A stretch of 64,000 bases of DNA from Streptomyces sp. TP-A0874 (GCF_001748085.1 NZ_BBZK01000005.1:558001-622000), one strand, 5' to 3'; numbered from the stretch's first letter, positions 42,890 to 51,938 are shown. Program-made: numbers and translations. Notes: generated from the letters alone by a model not told the origin.

Positions 42890-42926
42890 GAGAAGGGCCC
42901 CGGTCATATCGACCGGGGCCCTTCTC
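42890..42926 (-). terminator. Terminator of the tRNA-Gly pair
   Basis: A perfect 16-bp stem (GAGAAGGGCCCCGGTC and its complement) with a 5-nt loop, 5 nt after the 3' end of the tRNA-Gly at 42932. Confidence 0.85.
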
Positions 42927-42928
42927 GA

Positions 42929-43008
42929 CGGAGCGGACGACGAGATTCGAACTCGCGACCCTCACCTTGGCAAGGTGATGCTCTACCAACTGAGCTACGT
43001 CCGCATGC
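42929..43008. repeat. 80-bp direct repeat, right copy (tRNA-Gly)
   Basis: Second copy of the repeat at 30153-30232, identical over 80 bp and in the same orientation. The distance between copies is 12.8 kb. Confidence 0.9.
42932..43004 (-). tRNA. tRNA-Gly (GCC), second copy
   Basis: Identical to the tRNA at 30156-30228; anticodon GCC, canonical D- and T-loops, U73, no encoded CCA. It follows the tRNA-Gly(UCC) gene on the same strand and probably shares its transcript. Confidence 0.97.
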
Positions 43009-43099
43009 GACTGAATCGGGAATCCCTGGACGAGGCCCACATCATTCAGTGCGAACACCATCTTACCTGACCCGATTGAGTGGTCCGGAAGACGATGAG

Positions 43100-43171
43100 A
43101 GCGGGTGACAGGAATCGCACACTGCGCCTCCCCCTTGGAAAGGGGGCGCTCTACTACTGAGCTACACCCGC
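43100..43171 (-). tRNA. tRNA-Gly (UCC) with abnormal T-arm
   Basis: 72 nt. Acceptor GCGGGTG/CACCCGC, D-stem GCTC/GAGC and anticodon stem CCCCC/GGGGG are perfect, with loop TTTCCAA (anticodon TCC) and U73. The T-arm is not standard: its expected 5-bp stem is CAGTG against CCTGT (one Watson-Crick and one wobble pair) and the loop is TGCGATT instead of TTCGATT. The D-loop reads AGTAGTA, so G18 is A. The G18-psi55 elbow pair is thus lost. It may be a non-translating glycyl-tRNA or a decaying copy. Confidence 0.8.
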
Positions 43172-43260
43172 GAGACTTCTCGGGGGGTTCGGCCTCTCGG
43201 CCTCGCCCCTCGGCGTGTCCCAGACTTTAGCCGATCACCCGGGGTGCGGCGCAAGTCGGC

Positions 43261-43578
43261 TCAACTGGCGGCTTCGAAGGCCTCGTAGACCCGCTTGGGG
43301 ATCCGGCCGCGCGGCGGCACCTCCATGTTGTTGGAGCGGGCCCAGGCGCGGACGGCGGCCGGGTCCGGCGCGACCGAGGTGCGGCGGTAGGTCCTGCCCG
43401 ACCTGGAGCGCTTGCGGCCGGCCGCCACGTAGGGTGCCAGCGCCCCCCGCAGTTTCTTCGCATTCGAATGATTCAGGTCGATCTCGTACGACTTACCGTC
43501 CAGGCCGAAGAGAACCGTCTCCGACGCTTCCCCGCCGTCGATGTCATCGGAGAGTGTGACGACTACGCGCTGTGCCAC
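43261..43578 (-). CDS. lsr2: Lsr2 nucleoid-associated xenogeneic silencer
   Basis: A 105-residue H-NS-like protein. The N-terminal dimerisation domain (MAQRVVVTLSDDIDGGEASE, FGLDGKSYEIDL) is joined to a C-terminal AT-hook-like domain with the RGR tripeptide in VPPRGRIPKRVYEAF. It coats AT-rich, often foreign, DNA and represses silent biosynthetic clusters in Streptomyces. GTG start at 43578. It faces purS across a comparatively AT-rich intergenic stretch where it could bind and control itself. Confidence 0.97.
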   Translation of the reverse strand: MAQRVVVTLSDDIDGGEASETVLFGLDGKSYEIDLNHSNAKKLRGALAPYVAAGRKRSRSGRTYRRTSVAPDPAAVRAWARSNNMEVPPRGRIPKRVYEAFEAAS

Positions 43579-43919
43579 GGATGTCGGTCCTTTCTGGCGG
43601 CTCCACCGCGCTGACGTGGGAGGACGCGGAAGGCCGGAACGGTCGGGGGTCGGAGCTATTTCATTTGTACAGCGAAGGCATTGTATTGCGAAACCCAGTT
43701 AATTCCATCCGCGTGTCATGAGGCAATGGGGGGCGGGTGATTTTCCCGGGTGTTTTTAGCGGGCGGCGATCGGGTCTGATCGGGAAAGGAAGTATATCTA
43801 CTCGCGTAGAATTTCGGGCGATGTAGGCTGAAGTCATCTGATCGGGGGGCTGGGGCCGCGGCGCCGAGGGCGTGGTGCCCAGCAGTCACCGCCAGCCGCA
43901 CCACACACCGGGAGTGCCA
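43579..43919. promoter_or_regulatory. Divergent lsr2 / purS intergenic region
   Basis: 341 bp with an AT-rich middle (about 43660-43830) unlike the surroundings. On the lsr2 side, TACAAT (complement of 43680-43685) is a good -10. On the purS side, TAGGCT at 43824-43829 is a possible -10, leaving a leader of about 85 nt. The AT content suits Lsr2 autoregulation. Confidence 0.5.
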
Positions 43920-44186
43920 GTGGCACGCGTCGTAGTCGACGTCATGCTCAAGCCGGAGATCCTCGACCCGCAGGGCCAGGCCGTGCAGCGTGCGCTGCCG
44001 GGCCTCGGTTTCCAAGGGGTCTCGCAGGTCCGCCAGGGAAAGCGTTTCGAGCTCGAGGTCGAGGGGCCCGTCGATGACGCGGCCCTCGCCCGGGTCCGAG
44101 AACTGGCGGAGACGTTCCTCGCCAACACCGTGATCGAGGACTTCACCGTCCGCGTCGAGCCCGAGACCGAGAAGGCCGCGTCATGA
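43920..44186 (+). CDS. purS: FGAM synthase subunit PurS
   Basis: An 88-residue subunit that bridges PurL and PurQ so ammonia can pass between them. [19 protein letters not shown] and [25 protein letters not shown] are typical. The start is GTG 43920 with GGGAG 7 nt upstream; an upstream frame is longer but unsupported. It overlaps purQ by 4 nt (ATGA). Confidence 0.96.
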   Translation: MARVVVDVMLKPEILDPQGQAVQRALPGLGFQGVSQVRQGKRFELEVEGPVDDAALARVRELAETFLANTVIEDFTVRVEPETEKAAS

Positions 44187-44863
44187 CCGCCCGGATCGGA
44201 GTGATCACCTTCCCCGGCAGCCTCGACGACCAGGACAGCCGGCGGGCGATCCGGGTCGCCGGCGCCGAGCCGGTCTCCCTCTGGCACCGCGACCGCGACC
44301 TGCACCAGGTCGACGCCGTGGTGCTGCCCGGCGGTTTCAGCTACGGCGACTACCTGCGCGCCGGGGCGATCGCCCGCTTCTCCCCCGTGATGGAGAGCGT
44401 GATCGCCGGCGCCCGGGAAGGGCTGCCGGTGCTCGGCATCTGCAACGGCTTCCAGGTGCTGACCGAGTCGCACCTGCTGCCCGGCGCCATGCTGCGCAAC
44501 AACCACCTGCACTTCGTCTGCCGGGAGCAGCGGCTCCGGGTGGAGAACACCGGCACGGCCTGGACCTCCGACTACACCGAGGGCCAGGAGATCCGGATTC
44601 CGCTGAAGAACATGGACGGCCGCTACACCGCCGACGAGCGCACCCTCGACATGCTGGAGGCCGAGGGCCGGGTCGCCTTCCGCTACCTGGGCTCCAACCC
44701 GAACGGTTCGCTGCGCGACATCGCCGGCATCACCAACGGGGCGGGCAACGTCGTCGGCCTCATGCCCCACCCGGAGCACGCCGTGGAGCCGCTGACCGGC
44801 ACCGGCGGGACGGACGGGCTCGGATTCTTCACCTCGATCCTGAAGAGGCTGGTCGCCGTATGA
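44183..44863 (+). CDS. purQ: FGAM synthase glutaminase subunit PurQ
   Basis: A 226-residue class I glutamine amidotransferase that supplies ammonia to PurL. The nucleophile Cys is in [15 protein letters not shown], the catalytic His/Glu in [12 protein letters not shown], and the oxyanion segment in [12 protein letters not shown]. The ATG overlaps purS and the stop overlaps purL, so the three subunits are co-translated. Confidence 0.98.
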   Translation: MTARIGVITFPGSLDDQDSRRAIRVAGAEPVSLWHRDRDLHQVDAVVLPGGFSYGDYLRAGAIARFSPVMESVIAGAREGLPVLGICNGFQVLTESHLLPGAMLRNNHLHFVCREQRLRVENTGTAWTSDYTEGQEIRIPLKNMDGRYTADERTLDMLEAEGRVAFRYLGSNPNGSLRDIAGITNGAGNVVGLMPHPEHAVEPLTGTGGTDGLGFFTSILKRLVAV

Positions 44864-47109
44864 CCCTGGACACCGTGGGGCGTGCGGCCAGCACCCCGCA
44901 GACCGAGCAGCCGTGGGCCGAGCTCGGCCTCAAGCCGGACGAGTACCAGCGCGTCCGGGAGATCCTCGGTCGCCGGCCGACCGGTGCGGAGCTGGCGATG
45001 TACTCCGTCATGTGGTCGGAGCACTGCTCGTACAAGTCGAGCAAGGTCCATCTCCGGCAGTTCGGGGAGAAGGCGCCGGAGAGCGACGCGATGCTCGTCG
45101 GGATCGGTGAGAACGCGGGCGTCGTCGACGTCGGCCAGGGCTACGCCGTCACCTTCAAGGTGGAGTCGCACAACCACCCCTCCTACATCGAGCCCTACCA
45201 GGGGGCGGCCACCGGAGTCGGCGGCATCGTCCGCGACATCCTGGCCATGGGCGCCCGTCCGATCGCGGTGATGGACCCGCTGCGGTTCGGGGCGGCCGAC
45301 CACCCGGACACCCGGCGGGTGCTGCCCGGGGTGGTCGCCGGCATCGGCGGCTACGGGAACTGCCTCGGCCTGCCGAACATCGGCGGCGAGGTCGTCTTCG
45401 ACCCCTGCTACCAGGGGAACCCGCTGGTCAACGCCTTGTGTGTGGGTGTGATGCGGCATGAGGACATCCACCTGGCCAAGGCCTCGGGCGTCGGTAACAA
45501 GGTGATCCTCTACGGCGCCCGGACCGGTGGCGACGGCATCGGCGGGGTCTCGGTGCTCGCCTCCGAGACCTTCGACGACACCAAGCCGGCCAAGCGGCCC
45601 GCGGTGCAGGTCGGCGACCCGTTCCAGGAGAAGCTGCTGATCGAGTGCACCCTGGAGATCTTCGGCGAGAAGCTGGTCGCGGGGATCCAGGACCTCGGCG
45701 GGGCCGGGCTGTCCTGCGCCACCAGCGAGCTGGCCTCGGCGGGCTCCGGTGGGATGCGCATCGAACTCGACGCCGTGCCGCTGCGCGACTCCTCGCTCTC
45801 CCCGGAGGAGATCCTGATGAGCGAGTCGCAGGAGCGGATGTGCGCCATCGTCGAGCCCGACAAGGTCGACCGCTTCCTGGAGATCTGCGAGAAGTGGGAC
45901 GTGGGCGCCACGGTCATCGGTGAGGTGACGGAGGGCTCCCGTCTGGAGATCTTCTGGCACGGCGAGCAGATCGTCGACGTGCCACCGCGGTCCGTCGCCC
46001 ACGAGGGCCCCACCTACCAGCGCCCGCTGGCCCGCCCGGAGTGGCAGGACGCCCTGCAGGCCGACGACCCCGGCCGGCTGCCGCGCCCGACCGACGGCCG
46101 GGAACTGCGGGAGCAGGTGCTGCGGCTCGTCGCCTCGCCGAACCAGGCCTCCAAGGCCTGGGTGACCGACCAGTACGACCGGTTCGTGCAGGGCAACACC
46201 GTGCTCGCGCAGCCGGAGGACTCCGGGATGGTCCGCATCGACGAGGACACGAACCTCGGGGTCGCGGTCGCCACCGACGGCAACGGCCGCTACGCCAAGC
46301 TCGACCCGTACACCGGCGCCCAACTGGCGCTGGCCGAGTCCTACCGGAACGTCGCCGCCACCGGCGCCAAGCCGCTGGCGGTCACCGACTGCCTCAACTT
46401 CGGCTCCCCCGAGGACCCGGCGGTCATGTGGCAGTTCGCGGAGGCATGCCGCGGGCTGGCGGACGCCTGCCTGACCCTCGGCACCCCGGTGACCGGCGGG
46501 AACGTCTCCCTCTACAACCAGACCGGGGACACCGCCATCCACCCGACACCGGTGGTCGGGGTGCTCGGCGTCATCGACGACGTCAACCGCCGGACCCAGA
46601 TGGCCTTCGCGGAGGAGGGCCAGCTGATCTACCTGCTCGGCGAGACCCGGGAGGAACTGGGCGGCTCGGCCTGGTCGCAGGTTATCCACGACCACCTCGG
46701 CGGACGGCCGCCGGCGGTGGACCTGGAGCGGGAGCGGCTGCTGGCCGAGATCCTCGTCGCGGCCTCCCGCGACGGCATGGTCGACGCCGCCCACGACCTC
46801 TCCGACGGCGGGCTGGTGCAGGCCCTGGTCGAGTCCTGCCTCCGGGGCGGGCGGGGCGCCCGGGTGGTCGTGCCGGACGACCTGGACCCGTTCGTCTTCC
46901 TCTTCTCGGAGTCCGCCGGGCGGGCGATCGTGGCCGTGCCGCGGAGCGAAGAGGTCCGGTTCACCGACATGTGCGGTGCCCGCGGCCTGCCTGCGGCGCG
47001 GATCGGCGTGGTCGACGGAGAATCGGTCGAGGTGCAGGGGCAGTTCGACATCCCGCTCGCCGAGCTCCGGGAGGCCCACGAGGCGACGATCCCGGGACTG
47101 CTGGCGTGA
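44860..47109 (+). CDS. purL: FGAM synthase subunit PurL (small type)
   Basis: The 749-residue ATP-dependent synthase of the PurSQL complex, step 4 of IMP synthesis. Motifs include [64 protein letters not shown] and [11 protein letters not shown]. It is the short bacterial form without fused glutaminase, consistent with separate purS and purQ. A terminator follows. Confidence 0.98.
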   Translation: MTLDTVGRAASTPQTEQPWAELGLKPDEYQRVREILGRRPTGAELAMYSVMWSEHCSYKSSKVHLRQFGEKAPESDAMLVGIGENAGVVDVGQGYAVTFKVESHNHPSYIEPYQGAATGVGGIVRDILAMGARPIAVMDPLRFGAADHPDTRRVLPGVVAGIGGYGNCLGLPNIGGEVVFDPCYQGNPLVNALCVGVMRHEDIHLAKASGVGNKVILYGARTGGDGIGGVSVLASETFDDTKPAKRPAVQVGDPFQEKLLIECTLEIFGEKLVAGIQDLGGAGLSCATSELASAGSGGMRIELDAVPLRDSSLSPEEILMSESQERMCAIVEPDKVDRFLEICEKWDVGATVIGEVTEGSRLEIFWHGEQIVDVPPRSVAHEGPTYQRPLARPEWQDALQADDPGRLPRPTDGRELREQVLRLVASPNQASKAWVTDQYDRFVQGNTVLAQPEDSGMVRIDEDTNLGVAVATDGNGRYAKLDPYTGAQLALAESYRNVAATGAKPLAVTDCLNFGSPEDPAVMWQFAEACRGLADACLTLGTPVTGGNVSLYNQTGDTAIHPTPVVGVLGVIDDVNRRTQMAFAEEGQLIYLLGETREELGGSAWSQVIHDHLGGRPPAVDLERERLLAEILVAASRDGMVDAAHDLSDGGLVQALVESCLRGGRGARVVVPDDLDPFVFLFSESAGRAIVAVPRSEEVRFTDMCGARGLPAARIGVVDGESVEVQGQFDIPLAELREAHEATIPGLLA

Positions 47110-47125
47110 TCTGAGCAGCCGCCCC

Positions 47126-47158
47126 GAGCCCCCGTCCACAGGCTGTGGACGGGGGCTC
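47126..47158 (+). terminator. Terminator after purSQL
   Basis: A perfect stem of GAGCCCCCGTCCACAG with its complement (16 nt each arm, 1-nt centre), 17 nt after the purL stop. Confidence 0.8.
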
Positions 47159-47190
47159 GTCCGTCGTCCGACCAGTCCCAGGGGGAGCCG

Positions 47191-48087
47191 ATGTCCGTGC
47201 TGGACCACCCGGTCGTCCAGTCCGCCGTCCACCAGCTGAAACGAGCGCGCCCGGGGCTCTACGGCCTGCTGCTGGTGCTCGTCTTGATCGACTTCTCCCC
47301 AGCCCCGCTCTCCGTGCCCGGCTGGGCCCGGATCACCGTCGTGGTCTTGGTGCTGGGCACGGAACTGCTCCCCGGCCGGGCTCGCCGCCCCCTGCCGCCG
47401 GAGCAGGGCGGGCCCAGGCCGCCGACCGAGGTCGAGCCACCCGTCTCCGGCCGCTGGACTGCCCTGAACAGCCCGGCCGACCGGGTACCCAGCCACGGCC
47501 AGCGGGGCTACGGCCAGGCCTACGCGATCGACGTGGTGCGGGAGCCGGTGGACGGCTCCCGGCCGCCCTTCGGCTGGTGGCCGGTGGCCCGCCGGCCCGA
47601 GGACTTCCCCTCCTTCGGGGCGCCGGCGCTCGCCGTGGCCGACGGCACGGTGGTGCGGGTCCGCCAGCACCGCCGCGACCACCTCAGCCGCAACTCGTAC
47701 CCGGCGCTGCCCGTCTTCTTCCTTGAGGCGGTGGTCCGGGACGCCTCCGGGCCGGGCGGGCTCATCGGCAACCACGTCGTGCTCGACCTGGGAGACGGCG
47801 TGTACGCCCTGTACGCGCACCTGCGGAGGGGCTCGGTCATGGTCGGGGAGGGCGACCGGGTCCGCGCCGGCCAGCAGATCGCCCAGGTCGGGAACTCCGG
47901 CAACTCCACCGAGCCGCACCTGCACTTCCAACTGATGGACCGGCTCGACCTGCACATCGCCCGCGGTCTGCCGTTCGGCTGGCGCGGTCTGGGCGTGCCG
48001 CGGAACGGCGAGCCCTTCGAGGCGCCGGCGGCCGGTTACGGGCGGAGCGACGACGACCCGGCCGAGGCCAGCGCCGCCACCGACTGA
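47191..48087 (+). CDS. M23-family (LytM-like) peptidase, membrane-anchored
   Basis: A 298-residue protein. Two hydrophobic segments near residues 22-60 are followed by a Pro-rich linker and an M23 domain. The zinc site appears as SHGQRGYGQAYAIDV (first His/Asp) and EPHLHFQLMD (HxH), with the lysostaphin-like loop VGEGDRVRAGQQIAQVGNSGNS. Such proteins cut or remodel peptidoglycan cross-bridges outside the membrane. ATG start with AGGGGGAG upstream. Confidence 0.87.
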   Translation: MSVLDHPVVQSAVHQLKRARPGLYGLLLVLVLIDFSPAPLSVPGWARITVVVLVLGTELLPGRARRPLPPEQGGPRPPTEVEPPVSGRWTALNSPADRVPSHGQRGYGQAYAIDVVREPVDGSRPPFGWWPVARRPEDFPSFGAPALAVADGTVVRVRQHRRDHLSRNSYPALPVFFLEAVVRDASGPGGLIGNHVVLDLGDGVYALYAHLRRGSVMVGEGDRVRAGQQIAQVGNSGNSTEPHLHFQLMDRLDLHIARGLPFGWRGLGVPRNGEPFEAPAAGYGRSDDDPAEASAATD

Positions 48088-48196
48088 AGCCGAGGTGAGG
48101 GGAGGTCCGGCAGCGGCCCCGGTCCGGACCGTCCGCCTCGCGGTGCACCGAGCCGGTCGCCGTGCGCTGGTCCACCGGAGGCCATGGACCAGCCCT

Positions 48197-48202
48197 TAGG
48201 GT
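48197..48202 (+). promoter_or_regulatory. -10 element for leaderless mycothiol-dependent-enzyme mRNA
   Basis: TAGGGT ends 8 nt before ATG 48211; no Shine-Dalgarno sequence intervenes. Leaderless start predicted. Confidence 0.55.
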
Positions 48203-48210
48203 GTGGTGCC

Positions 48211-49077
48211 ATGCCCACCGCAACCCGCAGGCCACGCCCCCGCAGATACGACCCCGCGAAGGTGCGCGCGGCGCTCGACGCCGAGCTGCGGGCGGTGCGG
48301 GGAGCCGTGGCCGTCGTCTGCGCGGCGGAGGACGCGCGGCAACTGCTCCAGGCCCGCACCCGGCTGGGCTCCTGGACGGTCCGCGACCTGATCACGCACC
48401 TCGCCCGGGCCCTGGAGGCGCTGCCACGCGGGCTCCGGGGCCCCTCGACCGGGGAGCGGATCGACCTCCAGGGCTACGTGGGCGGTCTCTCCGTGCGGGC
48501 CGCCGAGGTCGCGGATGCCGCCGTGCGGGACTCCGAGGCGCTGCCGTCCGACGAGCCGCGAGCCGTACTGGAGCGGCTGGACGCGGCGGTCGTGGCGCTC
48601 GAGGAGGCGGTCGCCGCCACCGAGGGCCGGGGGGAGCTGGTCGGCACCGCACTCGGCGTGCTGACCGTGGACGACTTCCTGGTCACCCGCCTGCTCGAGG
48701 TCGTGGTGCACGGCGACGACCTGACCGCGGCCACCGGCGCCGCGATCCGCCACGACCGGGAGGCACTGGCCACCGTCACCCGACTGCTCGCCGACACGCT
48801 GGCGGCCCGGGCCCCGGGCGGATCGGTCGAGCTCCGGATCCCGCCGTTCGCCGTCGTCCAGTGCGTCGAGGGCCCCAGGCACACCCGGGGCACCCCGCCC
48901 AACGTCGTGGAGACCGAACCGCTCACCTGGATCCGACTGGCCACCGGCCGGCTGCCCTGGTGGGAGGCGGCCGGCGGCTCACGGCTGACCGCCAGTGGCG
49001 AGCGGGCTGACCTGTCGGAGCTGCTGCCGGTGTTCCGGGAGCGGGCGGAACCACCCGCGGCGGAGGGTGGCAGCTGA
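48211..49077 (+). CDS. Maleylpyruvate isomerase / DinB-like family protein with SCP2-type C-terminus
   Basis: A 288-residue member of the mycothiol-dependent maleylpyruvate isomerase group. The N-terminal helical bundle contains LGSWTVRDLITHLARALEAL, and later VTRLLEVVVHGDDLTAATG provides the second metal-ligand region. The C-terminal third resembles a sterol-carrier-like domain (VELRIPPFAVVQCV, WIRLATGRLPWWEA). The start at ATG 48211 fits the leaderless promoter better than the upstream ATG 48184. The substrate is unknown. Confidence 0.78.
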   Translation: MPTATRRPRPRRYDPAKVRAALDAELRAVRGAVAVVCAAEDARQLLQARTRLGSWTVRDLITHLARALEALPRGLRGPSTGERIDLQGYVGGLSVRAAEVADAAVRDSEALPSDEPRAVLERLDAAVVALEEAVAATEGRGELVGTALGVLTVDDFLVTRLLEVVVHGDDLTAATGAAIRHDREALATVTRLLADTLAARAPGGSVELRIPPFAVVQCVEGPRHTRGTPPNVVETEPLTWIRLATGRLPWWEAAGGSRLTASGERADLSELLPVFRERAEPPAAEGGS

Positions 49078-49218
49078 CCGGCCGGACGTGGCACATCCCA
49101 CTCGCCCTGCTCTGGACATCTGTAAAACCGCAGGTCAGAGCGGTGTGATCGGTCTACCCCGGGAATCCGCGGAGGCTCCGGAGACCACCACCGGTTCGGC
49201 TGGACCGGGGCTTGGCCT

Positions 49219-49224
49219 TAGACT
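49219..49224 (+). promoter_or_regulatory. -10 element for leaderless purF mRNA
   Basis: TAGACT ends 7 nt before GTG 49232, so transcription likely starts at the G of the start codon. Confidence 0.6.
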
Positions 49225-49231
49225 CGGAGAC

Positions 49232-50791
49232 GTGCCACGTGGTGATGGGCTACTCAGCCACGATCTCCTTCCGGGCGAAAAAGGCCCCCAGGACGCCTGC
49301 GGCGTGTTCGGGGTCTGGGCTCCGGGCGAGGAGGTCGCCAAACTGACCTACTTCGGGCTGTACGCGCTACAGCACCGTGGACAGGAGTCCGCGGGCATCG
49401 CGGTGAGCAACGGCTCCCAGATCCTGGTCTTCAAGGACATGGGACTGGTCTCGCAGGTCTTCGACGAAACCTCACTGGGCTCCCTCCAGGGCCACATCGC
49501 GGTCGGACACACCCGCTACTCCACCACCGGGGCCTCGGTGTGGGAGAACGCGCAGCCGACGTTCCGCGCGACCGCCCACGGCTCGATGGCGCTCGGCCAC
49601 AACGGCAACCTCGTCAACACCGCCCAGCTCGCCGAGATGGTCGCCGACCTGCCCCGGGACGGCGGACGGGCCACCCAGGTGGCGGCCACCAACGACACCG
49701 ACCTGATCACCGCCCTCCTCGCCGGCCAGGTCGACCAGGACGGCAGACCGCTGACCGTCGAGCAGGCCGCCCCCGTCGTCCTGCCCAGGGTGCGCGGAGC
49801 CTTCTCGCTGGTCTTCATGGACGAGCAGACCCTCTACGCCGCCCGCGACCCGCAGGGCATCCGGCCCCTGGTGCTCGGCCGACTGGAGCGCGGCTGGGTG
49901 ATCGCCAGCGAGACCGCGGCGCTCGACATCTGCGGCGCGAGCGTCATCCGGGAGATCGAACCCGGCGAGCTGGTGGCCATCGACGAGAACGGGATGCGTT
50001 CGGTCCGCTTCGCCGAGGCCCGGCCGAAGGGCTGCGTCTTCGAGTACGTCTACCTGGCCCGCCCCGACACCGACATCGCCGGGCGGAACGTCTACCTCTC
50101 CCGGGTGGAGATGGGCCGCAGGCTGGCCGCCGAGGCCCCGGTCGAGGCCGACCTGGTGATACCGACCCCCGAGTCCGGAACGCCCGCCGCCGTAGGCTAC
50201 GCCGAGGCCAGCGGTATCCCCTACGGCTCCGGGCTGGTCAAGAACTCCTACGTCGGCCGGACCTTCATCCAGCCGAGCCAGACCATCCGGCAGCTCGGCA
50301 TCCGGCTGAAGCTCAACCCGCTCAAGGAGGTCATCCGGGGCAAGCGCCTGGTGGTGGTCGACGACTCGATCGTCCGCGGCAACACCCAGCGCGCCCTGGT
50401 CCGGATGCTCAGGGAGGCCGGCGCGGCCGAGGTGCACGTCCGGATCTCCTCCCCGCCGATCAAGTGGCCGTGCTTCTTCGGGATCGACTTCGCCACCCGG
50501 GCGGAGCTGATCGCCAACGGCCTCTCGGTCGAGGAGATCGGCGCCTCGCTCGGCGCGGACTCGCTCGCCTACATCTCCCTCGACGCCATGGTCGAGGCGA
50601 CCACCATCGCCAAGGACGACCTCTGCCGCGCCTGCTTCGACGGTGAGTACCCGATGGACCTACCCGACCCCGAACTCCTGGGCAAGGGCCTGCTGGAAGC
50701 CGAGACCCGCGAGGCAGCCCACACCGACCTCGACGGAGTCACCTCGCTGACCCCCGGCCCCGGCGGCTCGGGAGCGCTGCGCCGCCCGTAG
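49232..50791 (+). CDS. purF: Amidophosphoribosyltransferase (PurF)
   Basis: The first committed enzyme of purine synthesis: PRPP plus glutamine to phosphoribosylamine. Of 519 residues, a 22-residue propeptide precedes the N-terminal nucleophile Cys23 (PQDACGVFG). The PRPP site is VVVVDDSIVRGNT, and cysteines including the LCRACFDGEYP pair mark the iron-sulfur type. GTG 49232 is chosen from the leaderless promoter and the normal propeptide length. Confidence 0.97.
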   Translation: MPRGDGLLSHDLLPGEKGPQDACGVFGVWAPGEEVAKLTYFGLYALQHRGQESAGIAVSNGSQILVFKDMGLVSQVFDETSLGSLQGHIAVGHTRYSTTGASVWENAQPTFRATAHGSMALGHNGNLVNTAQLAEMVADLPRDGGRATQVAATNDTDLITALLAGQVDQDGRPLTVEQAAPVVLPRVRGAFSLVFMDEQTLYAARDPQGIRPLVLGRLERGWVIASETAALDICGASVIREIEPGELVAIDENGMRSVRFAEARPKGCVFEYVYLARPDTDIAGRNVYLSRVEMGRRLAAEAPVEADLVIPTPESGTPAAVGYAEASGIPYGSGLVKNSYVGRTFIQPSQTIRQLGIRLKLNPLKEVIRGKRLVVVDDSIVRGNTQRALVRMLREAGAAEVHVRISSPPIKWPCFFGIDFATRAELIANGLSVEEIGASLGADSLAYISLDAMVEATTIAKDDLCRACFDGEYPMDLPDPELLGKGLLEAETREAAHTDLDGVTSLTPGPGGSGALRRP

Positions 50792-50858
50792 TCCGCCCGA
50801 CGGCCGGCTGCGGCCCGCGGACGCCCCCCGTCACCCCGACACGAAAGACCTGCCTGCG

Positions 50859-51938
50859 ATGACCGAGACCCTCCCCGGTGACTCCGGGCCCAGCTACGCT
50901 GCCGCGGGCGTCGACATCGAGGCCGGCGAGCGCGCCGTCGACCTGATGAAGAAGTGGGTGAAGAAGGCCGGCCGCCCCGAGGTGGTCGGCGGTCTGGGCG
51001 GCTTCGCCGGCCTCTTCGACGTCTCCGCGCTCAAGGGCTACCGCCGCCCGCTGCTGGCCTCCGCCACCGACGGGGTGGGCACCAAGGTGGACATCGCCCG
51101 CCGACTCGGCGTCTACGACACCATCGGCCGCGACCTGGTCGGCATGGTCGTGGACGACCTGGTGGTGTGCGGGGCCGAGCCGCTGTTCATGACCGACTAC
51201 ATCTGTGTGGGCAAGGTCCACCCGGAGCGGGTGGCCGCGATCGTCCGCGGGATCGCCGAGGGCTGTGTGCTCGCCGGCTGCGCCCTGGTGGGTGGCGAGA
51301 CCGCCGAACACCCCGGCCTGCTCGGCGCGGACGACTTCGACGTGGCGGGCGCCGGTACCGGCGTCGTCGAGGCGGACCGGATGCTCGGCCCCGAGCGGGT
51401 CCGGGCGGGAGACGTGCTGATCGCCATGGCCTCCTCCGGGCTTCACTCGAACGGCTATTCCCTGGTCCGCCACGTGCTGTTCGAACGGGCGGGCTGGCAG
51501 CTGGAGCGCGAGGTCCCGGAGCTCGGCCGGAGCCTCGGCGCGGAGCTGCTGGAGCCGACCCGGATCTACGCCCTCGACTGCCTGGCCCTGGCCCGCGTCA
51601 CCGAGGTGCACGCCTTCTCCCACATCACCGGGGGCGGGCTCGCCAGCAACCTGGCGAGGGTGGTACCCGACGGGCTGCACGCCACCCTCGACCGCTCCAG
51701 CTGGACCCCGGCGCCCGTCTTCCAGCTGGTCGGAGAGGTCGGCCCGGTCGGGCGCGAGGAGCTGGAGCGGACGCTCAACATGGGCGTCGGCATGGTCGCC
51801 GTGGTGCCGGCGGGTTCGGTCGACGTGGCGCTGGCCACCCTCGCCGACCGCGGGGTGGAGGCATGGGTGGCCGGCCGGGTCACCGAACGCGGTGAGCAGC
51901 CGGCGGCTGCCGCCCTGACCGGCGACTACGCCTCCTGA
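50859..51938 (+). CDS. purM: AIR synthase (PurM)
   Basis: Converts FGAM to AIR with ATP, step 5. 359 residues with YAAAGVDIEAGERAVDLMK, LASATDGVGTKVDIAR, GRDLVGMVVDDLVVCGAEPL, MASSGLHSNGYSLVR and FSHITGGGLASNLAR. It follows purF by 67 nt and may be read through from it. The ribosome-binding site is weak (GAAAGACC). Confidence 0.98.
   Translation: MTETLPGDSGPSYAAAGVDIEAGERAVDLMKKWVKKAGRPEVVGGLGGFAGLFDVSALKGYRRPLLASATDGVGTKVDIARRLGVYDTIGRDLVGMVVDDLVVCGAEPLFMTDYICVGKVHPERVAAIVRGIAEGCVLAGCALVGGETAEHPGLLGADDFDVAGAGTGVVEADRMLGPERVRAGDVLIAMASSGLHSNGYSLVRHVLFERAGWQLEREVPELGRSLGAELLEPTRIYALDCLALARVTEVHAFSHITGGGLASNLARVVPDGLHATLDRSSWTPAPVFQLVGEVGPVGREELERTLNMGVGMVAVVPAGSVDVALATLADRGVEAWVAGRVTERGEQPAAAALTGDYAS

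Noticed and set aside
31495..43008. Lanthipeptide or lasso-peptide cluster
   Set aside because: No LanB, LanC, LanM, LanKC, asparagine-synthetase-like or transglutaminase-like gene is present. Cores lack cysteine. LinH/LinL-like genes explain the locus better.
30153..43008. Integrative element with attL/attR at tRNA-Gly
   Set aside because: The repeats are whole tRNA genes and no integrase, excisionase, replication or transfer gene lies between them. Kept only as a possible recombination interval.
44683..47955. Long minus-strand frame opposite purL and the M23 gene
   Set aside because: Antisense shadow caused by GC3 bias; purL motifs on the plus strand are intact.
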